Source: an uncultured bacterium
GTDB taxonomy: Bacteria; Bacillota; Clostridia; Lachnospirales; Lachnospiraceae
DNA: 18,829 nucleotides
Assembly: GCA_905215405.1 (NCBI GenBank)
Contig: CAJMQE010000074.1
Span: 1-18,829, forward strand
Reading direction: 5' to 3'
Shown in pieces: positions 7,180 through 14,650 of the stretch; position 1 is the stretch's first letter, and every line of letters starts with the position of its first letter. The translations under genes were made by a program, and so were the position numbers. Under the pieces are notes generated by a model. That model was not told where the DNA came from, made no database searches, and saw only the letters and a program-made list of their open reading frames with translations.

Positions 7180-7683
7180 TCAACATATCTGCGCTACAAG
7201 AAGTTGTTTTAACTTCTCTCTGCCTCGACGAAGTCTTGTCTTAATTGTGTTTTCATTTTCTCCAACCGCTTCCGCAATTTCTCTGATCGAGTAATCCTCA
7301 TAATAGAATAAATATATCGGATTGCGATAGATCAATGGCAATTCCAGCACTTTTTCCAGAGTCCTATCCTGATTTTTATCATAGAAAAACGGCAATTGCA
7401 CCAATTGAGAATAAACTGCTGCACATTCATCCAGACCAGTCGTTCTTTTATTCCATGCCGTTTTGACAAAGTCATAGCAAAGATTGATCGTCGTTCTGAT
7501 AAACCAGGCTTTTTCATGTTCCATACTTCTAAATTCTGGCAATGCTTTTAAATATCTGACTGCCACTTCCTGCAGAATATCTTCTGCATCATCTTTATTT
7601 TTTACATTTGCAATTGCAATCCTTATGATCATATCATGATAATTCTTCATCAGAACTTCTAATCTGCGTACATGTTCTTTCAT
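7180..7683 (-). CDS. ECF-type (sigma-70 family) RNA polymerase sigma factor
   Basis: A 167-residue protein of the usual ECF length. Region 2 spans about 13-77 (YHDMIIRIAIANVKNKDDAED in part, then DILQEVAVRYLK), and region 4 spans about 108-162 with the helix-turn-helix YSIREIAEAVGENENTIKTR and RRGREKLK. It would direct RNA polymerase to a small set of promoters. The start at 7683 has GGGGA nine bases upstream. No gene with a membrane anti-sigma pattern lies beside it; the only co-directional neighbour is the soluble 367-residue protein downstream. The recognition promoter was not found by eye in its own upstream region. Confidence 0.9.
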   Translation of the reverse strand: MKEHVRRLEVLMKNYHDMIIRIAIANVKNKDDAEDILQEVAVRYLKALPEFRSMEHEKAWFIRTTINLCYDFVKTAWNKRTTGLDECAAVYSQLVQLPFFYDKNQDRTLEKVLELPLIYRNPIYLFYYEDYSIREIAEAVGENENTIKTRLRRGREKLKQLLVAQIC

Positions 7684-7886
7684 TTTTATCCCCGCTTTAC
7701 CTCAGATTTTTAGCATTGTCCGTAGACTGACTGATATTAGGACCCGGATTCCTAAAATCATGTTCTGTCTGTTTTTAAGTCTCTGCAAAAATTGCAATAG
7801 ACTATGATTCTGATCTCTAACAGTAATACGAATCAATGACGTGATAAGTTTCATACAGTTAAAATATTTTATTCAGTTTTTTATTA
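7684..7886. other. Intergenic region between the Gx-family gene and the sigma factor gene
   Basis: 203 bases without a gene. A short dyad TTAGGA-N7-TCCTAA lies at 7737-7755. I see no convincing terminator for the upstream Gx-family gene and no clear sigma-A promoter for the sigma gene. Confidence 0.4.
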
Positions 7887-8393
7887 CTAATGTTCATCAG
7901 TAACTTTTCTAACACTTTTTTCAAGTAAACTTCCTGCAATTCCAATCACAATACCTGTTATGATACCTGCAATCAGCAGGACCGGCAGATAGTATGCAAT
8001 CGCCGGCGTATCCATTAAGAATACGGCAGCAATGATCTGCCCAATATTGTGCATAACACCACCTGCAATACTGACTCCTGTCATCGAAAAACGCCCAGTT
8101 TTCTTTAAAATCACCATAATTATTATACTTAGCATGCCACCCGCCATGCTGAACAGAAAACTATATAAATTACCAAACATCATTCCTGTCAGTGCAATCC
8201 TTAATACATCAACAATTATTGCTTCTTTACTTCCTACTGAATAAAGCAGTACAATAATCGCAATATTGGCTACTCCAAGTTTAACGCCCGGTATTCCTAT
8301 CGGGATTGGAATCAACGCTTCCACATAGCTGAATATCATTGCTAATGCGGTAAAGACTCCGCAAAAAGCTACATTTTTGTAATTCTTTTTCAT
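7887..8393 (-). CDS. Gx transporter family membrane protein (heptaprenyl diphosphate synthase component I-like)
   Basis: A 168-residue membrane protein with about five hydrophobic segments and the family pattern YVEALIPIPIGIPGVKLGVAN (residues 23-43, shown here only as PGVKLGVAN), GNLYSFLFSMAGG at 74-86 and HNIGQI near 115. It belongs to the Hpre_diP_synt_I/Gx transporter family, whose true function is unsettled; the polyprenyl synthase name comes from early annotation. Its ATG overlaps the stop of the NusG-II gene (ATGA), so the two are translationally coupled. The same two families are paired in electron-transfer loci of other Firmicutes, and here they sit next to rnf, which suggests a redox-linked membrane role rather than isoprenoid synthesis. 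Confidence 0.85.
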   Translation of the reverse strand: MKKNYKNVAFCGVFTALAMIFSYVEALIPIPIGIPGVKLGVANIAIIVLLYSVGSKEAIIVDVLRIALTGMMFGNLYSFLFSMAGGMLSIIIMVILKKTGRFSMTGVSIAGGVMHNIGQIIAAVFLMDTPAIAYYLPVLLIAGIITGIVIGIAGSLLEKSVRKVTDEH

Positions 8394-8779
8394 TGTACCA
8401 TCCCGTCTGTTTCAGTGCCTTTTCCCTTAATCTCCACAACTACTTTGTGTGGAAGGCATACAATTGTTTCTCCAGTTTTACTGATTTTTCCCTGATTGAT
8501 GCACACCTTGTCAGGGCAATCTGCATCTGTCATAAATGCTTTTCCATCTTCAATTTTCAGTACGTTTGTTCCTTCCTCTTCGCTCTGGTCGTGACCAGCT
8601 CCATGAATGACTAGTTCTGTATCTTTACTAAGATCCAGTGTTGCATACACCTGACCATTTACGGTTACCACTGCCATTTTACCATCTTTTTTTACAAATA
8701 TCTGTATGATAATCAGCGCAACGACTGCAATCACGAGCAGTCCGCCAATTAAAAAAAGGTCATTTTTTCTGATCTTCAT
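8390..8779 (-). CDS. NusG domain II-containing membrane-anchored protein
   Basis: A 129-residue protein with one N-terminal membrane helix (about 9-29) and a small extracytoplasmic domain of the NusG_II family. The characteristic motifs are DCPDKVC (C88, C93) and IVCLPHKVVVEI (C108). Despite the name it lacks the transcription-factor part of NusG. Three conserved cysteines outside the membrane suggest a redox or cofactor-handling role, but this is unproven. GGAAGGAT precedes the ATG. It follows the acetyltransferase gene by 20 bases and overlaps the Gx-family gene by four bases, forming a three-gene operon downstream of rnf. Confidence 0.88.
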   Translation of the reverse strand: MKIRKNDLFLIGGLLVIAVVALIIIQIFVKKDGKMAVVTVNGQVYATLDLSKDTELVIHGAGHDQSEEEGTNVLKIEDGKAFMTDADCPDKVCINQGKISKTGETIVCLPHKVVVEIKGKGTETDGMVQ

Positions 8780-8799
8780 AATTTATCCTTCCAGTATCA

Positions 8800-9234
8800 C
8801 TACTTTGTTACGTAGACTTTACGAAATCCTCTGACGTCATCTGTAAAACCAGCTTTTTCATAGAATTTATGTGCCTTCTTACGAAAACCTGAAGAACAAA
8901 GGATTGCATATTCACAATCATGTTCGCTCGCAAAAAGATCAAGTGCCTTAAAAATCTGTTTTCCGATTCCTTTTCCACGCATACTATCTCTTACAACGAC
9001 TGCCTCTATAACAAGAAAATCACAATCCAACGCATGATTTATAATGCCCATTGCAGTTCCAAGTATCATATCATCCTCTCTTGCTACGAAAATGATATAA
9101 TCTTTATTCTCTTTTATCTTACTATAATTATTTACAAAAACAGTCTGATCGCATTTTTCATCCATCAGTTGTTCATAAAGTTCTATCATCTGTCCGATAT
9201 CCTGTTCCTGCATTTTTTCGATCTTTATGCTCAT
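8800..9234 (-). CDS. GNAT-family N-acetyltransferase
   Basis: A 144-residue acetyltransferase of standard GNAT length. The acetyl-CoA pyrophosphate-binding loop is RGKGIG at 86-91, preceded by the beta-strand LVIEAVVVRDSM, and the C-terminal AHKFYEKAGF at 121-130 is also typical. The substrate cannot be predicted. The start at 9234 is chosen because GAGGTAATT lies directly upstream; the longest frame adds 49 residues that run back almost into the rnf terminator and read like untranslated leader. A good promoter lies about 110 bases upstream. It is the first gene of the operon with the NusG-II and Gx-family genes. Confidence 0.88.
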   Translation of the reverse strand: MSIKIEKMQEQDIGQMIELYEQLMDEKCDQTVFVNNYSKIKENKDYIIFVAREDDMILGTAMGIINHALDCDFLVIEAVVVRDSMRGKGIGKQIFKALDLFASEHDCEYAILCSSGFRKKAHKFYEKAGFTDDVRGFRKVYVTK

Positions 9235-9352
9235 AATTACCTCATTTCTACTCTGTACTGTTCCTATGTACCATATAATCTTGAATACTATTAACAAAAC
9301 ACTTTTTAGATTACACCTGCATAGTTGTAAATATATTTTTGTGATCTTATTT

Positions 9353-9381
9353 ATCATACACATTCTATACAAAAATAGCAA
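9353..9381 (-). promoter_or_regulatory. Sigma-A promoter of the GNAT/NusG-II/Gx operon
   Basis: On the minus strand, TTGCTA (9376-9381) is separated by exactly 17 bases from TATGAT (9353-9358). It lies between the rnf terminator and the GNAT start and would leave a leader of about 110 bases. Confidence 0.6.
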
Positions 9382-9404
9382 TGCTCTGTCGAATTATGAA
9401 AAGA

Positions 9405-9433
9405 AAAAAGAAACCCGGCCATGGCCGGATTTC
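9405..9433 (-). terminator. Rho-independent terminator after rnfB
   Basis: A GC-rich palindrome CCGGCCATGGCCGG (9415-9428), extended by GAAA/TTTC pairs (9410-9413 and 9430-9433), lies 20 bases after the rnfB stop. On the minus strand it is followed by TTTCTTTTTTC. It marks the end of the rnf operon. Confidence 0.88.
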
Positions 9434-9453
9434 TTTCTTTATGAACTAAGATA

Positions 9454-10248
9454 TTAACCTTCGATTCTGATAACCTTCTTAGGACATTTTGCTGCACATT
9501 TACCACAACGGGTACATTTGTCATAATCTATATGCGCAATATTATTTTCAACTGTCACTGCATCAAATTCGCATTGTTTTACACAGATTCCACATCCGAT
9601 ACAACCTGCACTACAGCCTGCCATAACATCTTTACCTTTATCCTGTGAAGCACACTGTACAGCATATTTTGCTGTAACAGGAATCAGTTCGATCAAATGC
9701 TTTGGACAGATTGCAACACATTTACCACATGCTTTACATTTATCTGAATCTACTTTAGCGATACCATCAACAATATGGATTGCATCAAATGGACATGCTT
9801 TAACACAAGATCCAAATCCAGTACAGCCATATGTACATTTCTTAGGGCCGCCGTTCTGCATAAATGGCATTACTGTACAATCTTTGACACCCGTATACTC
9901 GTAATTATCTTTTGTCTTTTCACAAGTACCTGAACATTTTACAAATGCTGTCTTACGAACGCCTTCTTCTACCTTAACGCCCATGATTGTAGCAATTTTG
10001 GCACCTACAGGTGCGCCACCAACTGGACATCCATCAACTGGAGCTTCTCCTGCTGCAATTGCTTTTGCAAGACCATCGCAACCTGGGTATCCACAACCAC
10101 CACAGTTGTTACCAGGAAGTTCTGCTCTAACGTCGATTTCCTTCTGATCAACTTCTACTTTTAACTTGTTACCAGCGACTCCAAGGAAGAGCCCGATAAG
10201 AAGACCAGTTCCACCTACAATAGCTGCTGCTATAATAATACCTGTCAT
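9454..10248 (-). CDS. rnfB: Rnf complex subunit B, iron-sulfur electron-input subunit
   Basis: A 264-residue protein with an N-terminal membrane helix (about 3-24) and a cytoplasmic part full of cysteine motifs. First comes the RnfB-type cluster CGGCGYPGC with C49, C52, C57 and C74. Ferredoxin-like motifs follow at about 138-152, 171-181, 212-226 and 245-255 (CKACGKCVAICP, CTRCGKCAAKCP). RnfB is the likely docking point for reduced ferredoxin and passes electrons into the complex. It is the last gene of the rnfCDGEAB cluster, the gene order of clostridial Rnf. AAGGAGGAT precedes the ATG, 15 bases after rnfA. A GC-rich terminator follows. Confidence 0.95.
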   Translation of the reverse strand: MTGIIIAAAIVGGTGLLIGLFLGVAGNKLKVEVDQKEIDVRAELPGNNCGGCGYPGCDGLAKAIAAGEAPVDGCPVGGAPVGAKIATIMGVKVEEGVRKTAFVKCSGTCEKTKDNYEYTGVKDCTVMPFMQNGGPKKCTYGCTGFGSCVKACPFDAIHIVDGIAKVDSDKCKACGKCVAICPKHLIELIPVTAKYAVQCASQDKGKDVMAGCSAGCIGCGICVKQCEFDAVTVENNIAHIDYDKCTRCGKCAAKCPKKVIRIEG

Positions 10249-10263
10249 CTTTTCTTATCCTCC

Positions 10264-10836
10264 TTAAATCAAACCTGAGAAACCAAAGAATGCGATTGAC
10301 ATCAGACCTGCTGTAAGCAGAACGATTGGCATACCCTGGAAACTTTCAGGAACGTCATTGAATTCATTTCTTTCTCTGATACCTGCCATAATTACAATTG
10401 CAATTGTAAATCCGACTGATGTACCAAGACCATTTACTACTGAAGAAAGAATATCATATTCTTTCTGAACGTTTGTTAATGCAGTACCAAGTACACAACA
10501 GTTTGTTGTAATTAAAGGAAGATAAACACCAAGTGAATTGTAAAGTGCTGGACTCGTCTTCTTTAAGAACATTTCAAGGAACTGTACCAGTGCTGCAATT
10601 ACAAGAATAAATACAATTGTATTTAAATATGTCAAATCAAGTGGTGTAAGTATGAAGCTGTAGATCAGACTGGCCAGTAAAGATGAAAGCGTAACTACAA
10701 ACACAACTGCTCCACCCATACCTGCTGCTGTTTCTACTCTTTTTGATACACCAAGGAATGGACATAATCCGAGGAACTGGCTCAATACAACATTGTTTAC
10801 CAACGCTGCGCCAATTGCAAGTAATAATAAACTCAT
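10264..10836 (-). CDS. rnfA: Rnf complex subunit A, integral membrane subunit
   Basis: A 190-residue hydrophobic protein with six membrane segments, homologous to RnfE. C25 in FLGLCPFLGV and C113 in TTNCCVLG are the positions that, with the matching cysteines of RnfE, bind an intramembrane iron-sulfur cluster in structurally studied Rnf and Nqr complexes. The ATG follows the rnfE stop directly (TAAATG), and its ribosome binding site GAGGAGG is inside the rnfE tail, so translation of A depends on E. Length and motifs are normal for the family. Confidence 0.95.
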   Translation of the reverse strand: MSLLLLAIGAALVNNVVLSQFLGLCPFLGVSKRVETAAGMGGAVVFVVTLSSLLASLIYSFILTPLDLTYLNTIVFILVIAALVQFLEMFLKKTSPALYNSLGVYLPLITTNCCVLGTALTNVQKEYDILSSVVNGLGTSVGFTIAIVIMAGIRERNEFNDVPESFQGMPIVLLTAGLMSIAFFGFSGLI

Positions 10837-11556
10837 TTATTTGTCCTCCTCACCTATATTAAATAATTTTCCACCGCACATACTGTTCGTACAAGAACCA
10901 CATCCTTCTGATGAACATCCTGTTGGCTGTTCTGGCTGTCCCTGTGCAGTATTCTTTTCCGCGATTTTACGTTTTACTCTGTTCTGTGTAGCTACAAGAC
11001 CTGCAAGAACGAAGAATGCACCAGGAGCCAGTACAAAGATGCTGACTGGTGTATAGATCTTATCAGAAAGGATCTGTATGCCAAAGATTGTACCTGCACC
11101 GATCAGTTCTCTGAATCCACCAAGGATCGTGATGGCAATTGTAAAACCAAGTCCCATACCAAGGCCATCAAATGCTGATGGAAGCACAGGATTCTTGGAA
11201 GCATATGCTTCTGCTCTACCAAGGATAATACAGTTAACAACGATCAATGGGATATAGATACCAAGTGCATCATAAAGGCTTGGAACAAATCCCTGTAACA
11301 GGAACTGGACCATAGTTACAAATGAAGCAACGATTACGATAAAGGCAGGCATTCTGACTTTATCTGGAATTACATTTCTAAGAAGTGAAATCATTAAGTT
11401 GGACATTACAAGAACAAGAGTTGATGTAAGACCCATTCCACAACCATTGATGGCAGATGTCGTTACAGCAAGTGTAGGACACATACCAAGCATTAATACG
11501 AATGTTGGGTTTTCTTTAATTATACCATTGTATAATCTTTCAACACATCTATTCAA
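10837..11556 (-). CDS. rnfE: Rnf complex subunit E, integral membrane subunit with cysteine-rich tail
   Basis: A 239-residue protein with six membrane segments (about 18-190) and the cluster-binding cysteines C26 (GMCPTLAV) and C109 (VVNCIILG). The start is TTG at 11556, supported by AGGAGGTG seven bases upstream and by the lack of a usable ATG. The C-terminus is extended past the usual end near 200 by a hydrophilic tail with four clustered cysteines, C214-x4-C219-x2-C222-x4-C227, rich in glycine and serine. This could bind a metal or iron-sulfur centre, but the spacing is not that of a standard ferredoxin. The rnfG stop overlaps its ribosome binding site. Confidence 0.94.
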   Translation of the reverse strand: MNRCVERLYNGIIKENPTFVLMLGMCPTLAVTTSAINGCGMGLTSTLVLVMSNLMISLLRNVIPDKVRMPAFIVIVASFVTMVQFLLQGFVPSLYDALGIYIPLIVVNCIILGRAEAYASKNPVLPSAFDGLGMGLGFTIAITILGGFRELIGAGTIFGIQILSDKIYTPVSIFVLAPGAFFVLAGLVATQNRVKRKIAEKNTAQGQPEQPTGCSSEGCGSCTNSMCGGKLFNIGEEDK

Positions 11557-11568
11557 TTACGACACCTC

Positions 11569-12198
11569 CTACTTTCCTGAAATATTTTTAAATGCTACAA
11601 GTGCACTGTTCACACCATTTGTTACTGCTTTAGAAGTAATCGTGGAACCACTGAGGGCATCGATTTCATTATCGCTTGAAGCTCCCTGTTTTGTGACTTT
11701 ATAGCTATCTACTTTTTTATTTGTATACTGGCTTGTGAATGAATCATCTTTTGCTCTCATACCAAGACCGGCTGTTTCACTGATGGAAAGCATAGAAATA
11801 CCATTTACAGTTCCATCTGTAAGAATACCAACTGTAAATTTAATGTCTCCGCCGTATCCATCTTTTGCAGTAACTGTGACTGCATAACCGACTTCATTTC
11901 CTGAAGCATCAACAGCCTTTGCTGCTTCATTTACTTCGTCGTTTGTATAACCAGCTTCTGTTAAAGCATTTTCCATTGTTGCAGAATCCAGTGTTACCTC
12001 TTCAAATGAATCAGCAAGATAAGCAACTTCATCTGTTTTCGTGTTATCTATAAATACTTTTTTATAAGCTTCCTGTTTTGTTTTCGCTTCCTGAGTTGCA
12101 ATTGGTTCCTTTGTGATCTGGTAAACGCCACCGAGAAGGACACCTGCAATTACAGTGATCAGAAACAGTATTAGAGAATCTTTAATAATACCTTTCAT
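11569..12198 (-). CDS. rnfG: Rnf complex subunit G, covalent FMN subunit
   Basis: A 209-residue protein with one N-terminal membrane helix (about 7-27) and an extracytoplasmic FMN-binding domain. The flavinylation motif is DALSGSTITS at 180-189, with T186 as the expected threonine that carries FMN by a phosphoester bond; the usual SGAT is SGST here. An ApbE-type flavin transferase is needed for this modification but is not encoded in the window. The ATG shares a base with the rnfD stop (TAATG), which indicates coupling. Confidence 0.94.
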   Translation of the reverse strand: MKGIIKDSLILFLITVIAGVLLGGVYQITKEPIATQEAKTKQEAYKKVFIDNTKTDEVAYLADSFEEVTLDSATMENALTEAGYTNDEVNEAAKAVDASGNEVGYAVTVTAKDGYGGDIKFTVGILTDGTVNGISMLSISETAGLGMRAKDDSFTSQYTNKKVDSYKVTKQGASSDNEIDALSGSTITSKAVTNGVNSALVAFKNISGK

Positions 12199-13163
12199 TA
12201 CTTAGCAGCCTCCTTTACTGGTTTTTTCTTACCAAATGACTTTGGAACAGTTACTCTTTCAATCAGAGGTACTAACAGGTTTGAGAAGATGATTGCATAA
12301 GAAACTCCTTCTGCAGAACCGCCATACATTCTGAATAATCCGGTCAGAATACCGAGGATCATACCAAAAATGATTTTACCATTTGGTGTAATTGGAGATG
12401 TAACATAATCAGTAGCCATGAAGAATGCACCAAGCATAAGACCACCACCACAGAGTTCTTTTGCAAGAAATGCAAAGTCAAACTGATGACCAGGTGCAAA
12501 GATCAGAATGAAAACTGCAAATGTTAAAATATATGTTGCAGGAATTCTCAGGCTGATAACTTTTCTTGCAAGAAGATAAATCGCACCGATCAGTAATGCA
12601 ATTGTTGATGTTTCACCGATCGTACCAGCTGTTGTACCAATGAACATATCTTTCAATGTAAATGCATGAGCACCAACTGCTGCTGTACTATCTTTTAAGA
12701 TTGCCAGAGGTGTTGCCCCTGTAATTCCATCGTATGTAAATGATGTCATCTTACTTGTAAATGAAATCAAAAGAAAACATCTTGCAGCGAGGGCTGGGTT
12801 CATAAAGTTCTGACCGAGTCCGCCAAATAACTGTTTTACTACCACAATTGCAAATACACTTCCGAGAATTACCATTCCAATTGGAAGTTTTGCTGGAACA
12901 TTTAATGCAATAAGAAGACCCGTAACAGCTGCGGAATAATCCATAACTGTAATTGTCTTATGCATAAAATGTTCATAAATTGCTTCTGTAGCAACACATG
13001 TTGCCATTGCTACAATTATTACTATTAATGCATCTAAACCAAAATTATAAATACCAAACAGACTTGCTGGTAATAATGCAATCAAAACATCTCTCATGAT
13101 TACAGAAGTATCTGTCTTGCTGCGTACATGAGGAGATGATGAAACGCTATATAAATCACTCAC
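12198..13163 (-). CDS. rnfD: Rnf complex subunit D, membrane subunit with covalent FMN
   Basis: A 321-residue membrane protein of the NqrB/RnfD family with about nine or ten segments. The FMN attachment motif is DGITGATPLA at 145-154 with T151 as the attachment residue. PHVRSKTDTS near the N-terminus is also typical. It begins with GTG at 13163, preceded by AAGGTGG, 18 bases after the rnfC stop. Together with RnfA and RnfE it is thought to form the ion-translocating membrane core; whether Na+ or H+ is moved cannot be decided from these data. Confidence 0.95.
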   Translation of the reverse strand: MSDLYSVSSSPHVRSKTDTSVIMRDVLIALLPASLFGIYNFGLDALIVIIVAMATCVATEAIYEHFMHKTITVMDYSAAVTGLLIALNVPAKLPIGMVILGSVFAIVVVKQLFGGLGQNFMNPALAARCFLLISFTSKMTSFTYDGITGATPLAILKDSTAAVGAHAFTLKDMFIGTTAGTIGETSTIALLIGAIYLLARKVISLRIPATYILTFAVFILIFAPGHQFDFAFLAKELCGGGLMLGAFFMATDYVTSPITPNGKIIFGMILGILTGLFRMYGGSAEGVSYAIIFSNLLVPLIERVTVPKSFGKKKPVKEAAK

Positions 13164-13181
13164 TTTTCTTCGTCCACCTTT

Positions 13182-14501
13182 CTACTTCTTCTTTCTTCTG
13201 TTCGCAAGGACAGTCATTCTCATAGACTTGATCTGCTGTGTCAATGGTCTTCTTGCTGGACAGATATAAGAACAACAGCCACACGCAACACATTCAAGGC
13301 CATCAAACTTAACAAATCCTTCTTCGTTGTTTCTGGCTGCAAAACCTGCAAGCTTAGCAGGAAGCAGATTACTTGGACAGGCCTCTCCACATTTACCACA
13401 ACGGATACACGCACTCTCTTTGATCTCAGATACAATATCTTTCTGCATTACAAGAAGGGAAGAACTGCCCTTTACAACTGGCACATCCAGACTATACATG
13501 GCAAATCCCATCATTGGACCACCTGAAATAAATTTCTTTGGTTCGCCCTTTGTTCCACCAACAGCTTCCAGAAGCTGTCTATAATTCATACCGAGGTAAA
13601 CATAGAAATTCTGAGGTTCTTTTACTCCATCACCTGTAACAGTTACAATTCTCTTTGTTAAAGGCTTGCCTTCAATAACTGCATAATAAATAGAGGAAAT
13701 TGTATCAATGTTATGTACGATGCAGCCAGCATCTGCTGGAAGCATTGAAGAATTAACGCTTCTGCCTGTTGTCGCATAGATCAGAGAACGTTCACCACCC
13801 TGTGGGTACTTTGTTTTCAGTACTTTCACACTGATTCTGTCTTCGTCTTTTACCTTTTCTTCAAGAATACGAATTGCTTCAGGTTTATTGTCTTCAATCG
13901 CAATATAACCAACTGCCTTATCGAACAGTTTTAAAGCAATCTTTAAGCCCATAACAATTCTGTCTGGTTCTTCAAGCATTCTTCTGTAATCGGATGTCAG
14001 ATATGGCTCACATTCTGCACCATTTACAATAATATACTCAATATCTTCAGGATTCTTAGGTGTAAGCTTTACATTAGTAGGGAAACCTGCACCACCCATA
14101 CCTACTACACCAGCTGCTTTGATCTTTTCACGGATCTGATCTTTTGTCAGATCTTCAAATTTGCTGGTCGTGTATTCTACTTCCTTGTACTCACCATCAT
14201 TTTCTATGATGATTGCATTACACTTTCCGCCTGTAGCCAGCGTTCTTGGCTCGATTGCCTTAACGGTACCTGACACAGAAGCATGAATATTTGCGGAAAC
14301 AAATCCACCAGCTTCAGCAATCAGCTGACCAGCAAGTACATGATCACCTTTGGCAACTACTGGAACAGCAGGTGCACCAATGTGCTGTGAAAGTGGAAAT
14401 ACCATTTCACCTTCGGGGAATAATTCTTTGATTGGTTTATCCTTGGAAAAAACCTTACCATCAAAAGGATGTACTCCACCTTTAAATGTTAACTTTCCCA
14501 T
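13182..14501 (-). CDS. rnfC: Rnf complex subunit C, NADH-binding iron-sulfur subunit
   Basis: A 439-residue soluble subunit. An N-terminal barrel-sandwich region (about 1-100) precedes the NADH/FMN-binding region with the glycine-rich GMGGAGFP at 134-141 and NGAECEPYL at 160-168. Two [4Fe-4S] motifs follow: C365, C368, C371, C375 and C404, C407, C410, C414. RnfC delivers electrons to NAD+ on the cytoplasmic side. It is the first gene of the operon and has AAGGAGATAT before its ATG. The protein ends soon after the second cluster, as in clostridial forms, without the long Ala/Lys-rich tail of proteobacterial RnfC. Confidence 0.96.
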   Translation of the reverse strand: MGKLTFKGGVHPFDGKVFSKDKPIKELFPEGEMVFPLSQHIGAPAVPVVAKGDHVLAGQLIAEAGGFVSANIHASVSGTVKAIEPRTLATGGKCNAIIIENDGEYKEVEYTTSKFEDLTKDQIREKIKAAGVVGMGGAGFPTNVKLTPKNPEDIEYIIVNGAECEPYLTSDYRRMLEEPDRIVMGLKIALKLFDKAVGYIAIEDNKPEAIRILEEKVKDEDRISVKVLKTKYPQGGERSLIYATTGRSVNSSMLPADAGCIVHNIDTISSIYYAVIEGKPLTKRIVTVTGDGVKEPQNFYVYLGMNYRQLLEAVGGTKGEPKKFISGGPMMGFAMYSLDVPVVKGSSSLLVMQKDIVSEIKESACIRCGKCGEACPSNLLPAKLAGFAARNNEEGFVKFDGLECVACGCCSYICPARRPLTQQIKSMRMTVLANRRKKK

Positions 14502-14588
14502 TGCAATATCTCCTTAATTAAAAATTATCTACCCCTTATTCTAACGCAATAATGCACAAAAATCTACTTTTTTTTCTTCTGAAATTAG

Positions 14589-14616
14589 GCTATAATGTGA
14601 TTATGAATTTTATCAA
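14589..14616 (-). promoter_or_regulatory. Possible sigma-A promoter of the rnf operon
   Basis: TTGATA and TATAGC are 16 bases apart on the minus strand and would give an rnfC leader of about 80 bases. The match is moderate. Confidence 0.35.
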
Positions 14617-14619
14617 AGT

Positions 14620-14650
14620 CCTGTAAGCCAGTCTACAAGCGGACTTACGG
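14620..14650. other. Bulged hairpin upstream of the rnf promoter
   Basis: CC, GTAAG and CC (14620-14629, one unpaired T at 14622) pair with GG, CTTAC and GG (14641-14650, one unpaired A at 14643), closing an 11-base loop. A competing pairing AAGTCC (14616-14621) with GGACTT (14641-14646) excludes it. It could act in RNA from either strand or as a DNA dyad. Confidence 0.5.

Noticed and set aside
7801..7860. ECF autoregulatory promoter upstream of the sigma gene
   Set aside because: GAAAC and CGTC occur on the minus strand but only six bases apart instead of about 16.
9235..9381. 49-residue N-terminal extension of the GNAT protein
   Set aside because: It overlaps the promoter, has no ribosome binding site and is outside the normal GNAT fold length.
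9454..14501. Nqr (Na+-NADH:quinone reductase) instead of Rnf
   Set aside because: RnfB with ferredoxin clusters and RnfC with two [4Fe-4S] motifs are present and there is no NqrF, so the cluster is Rnf.
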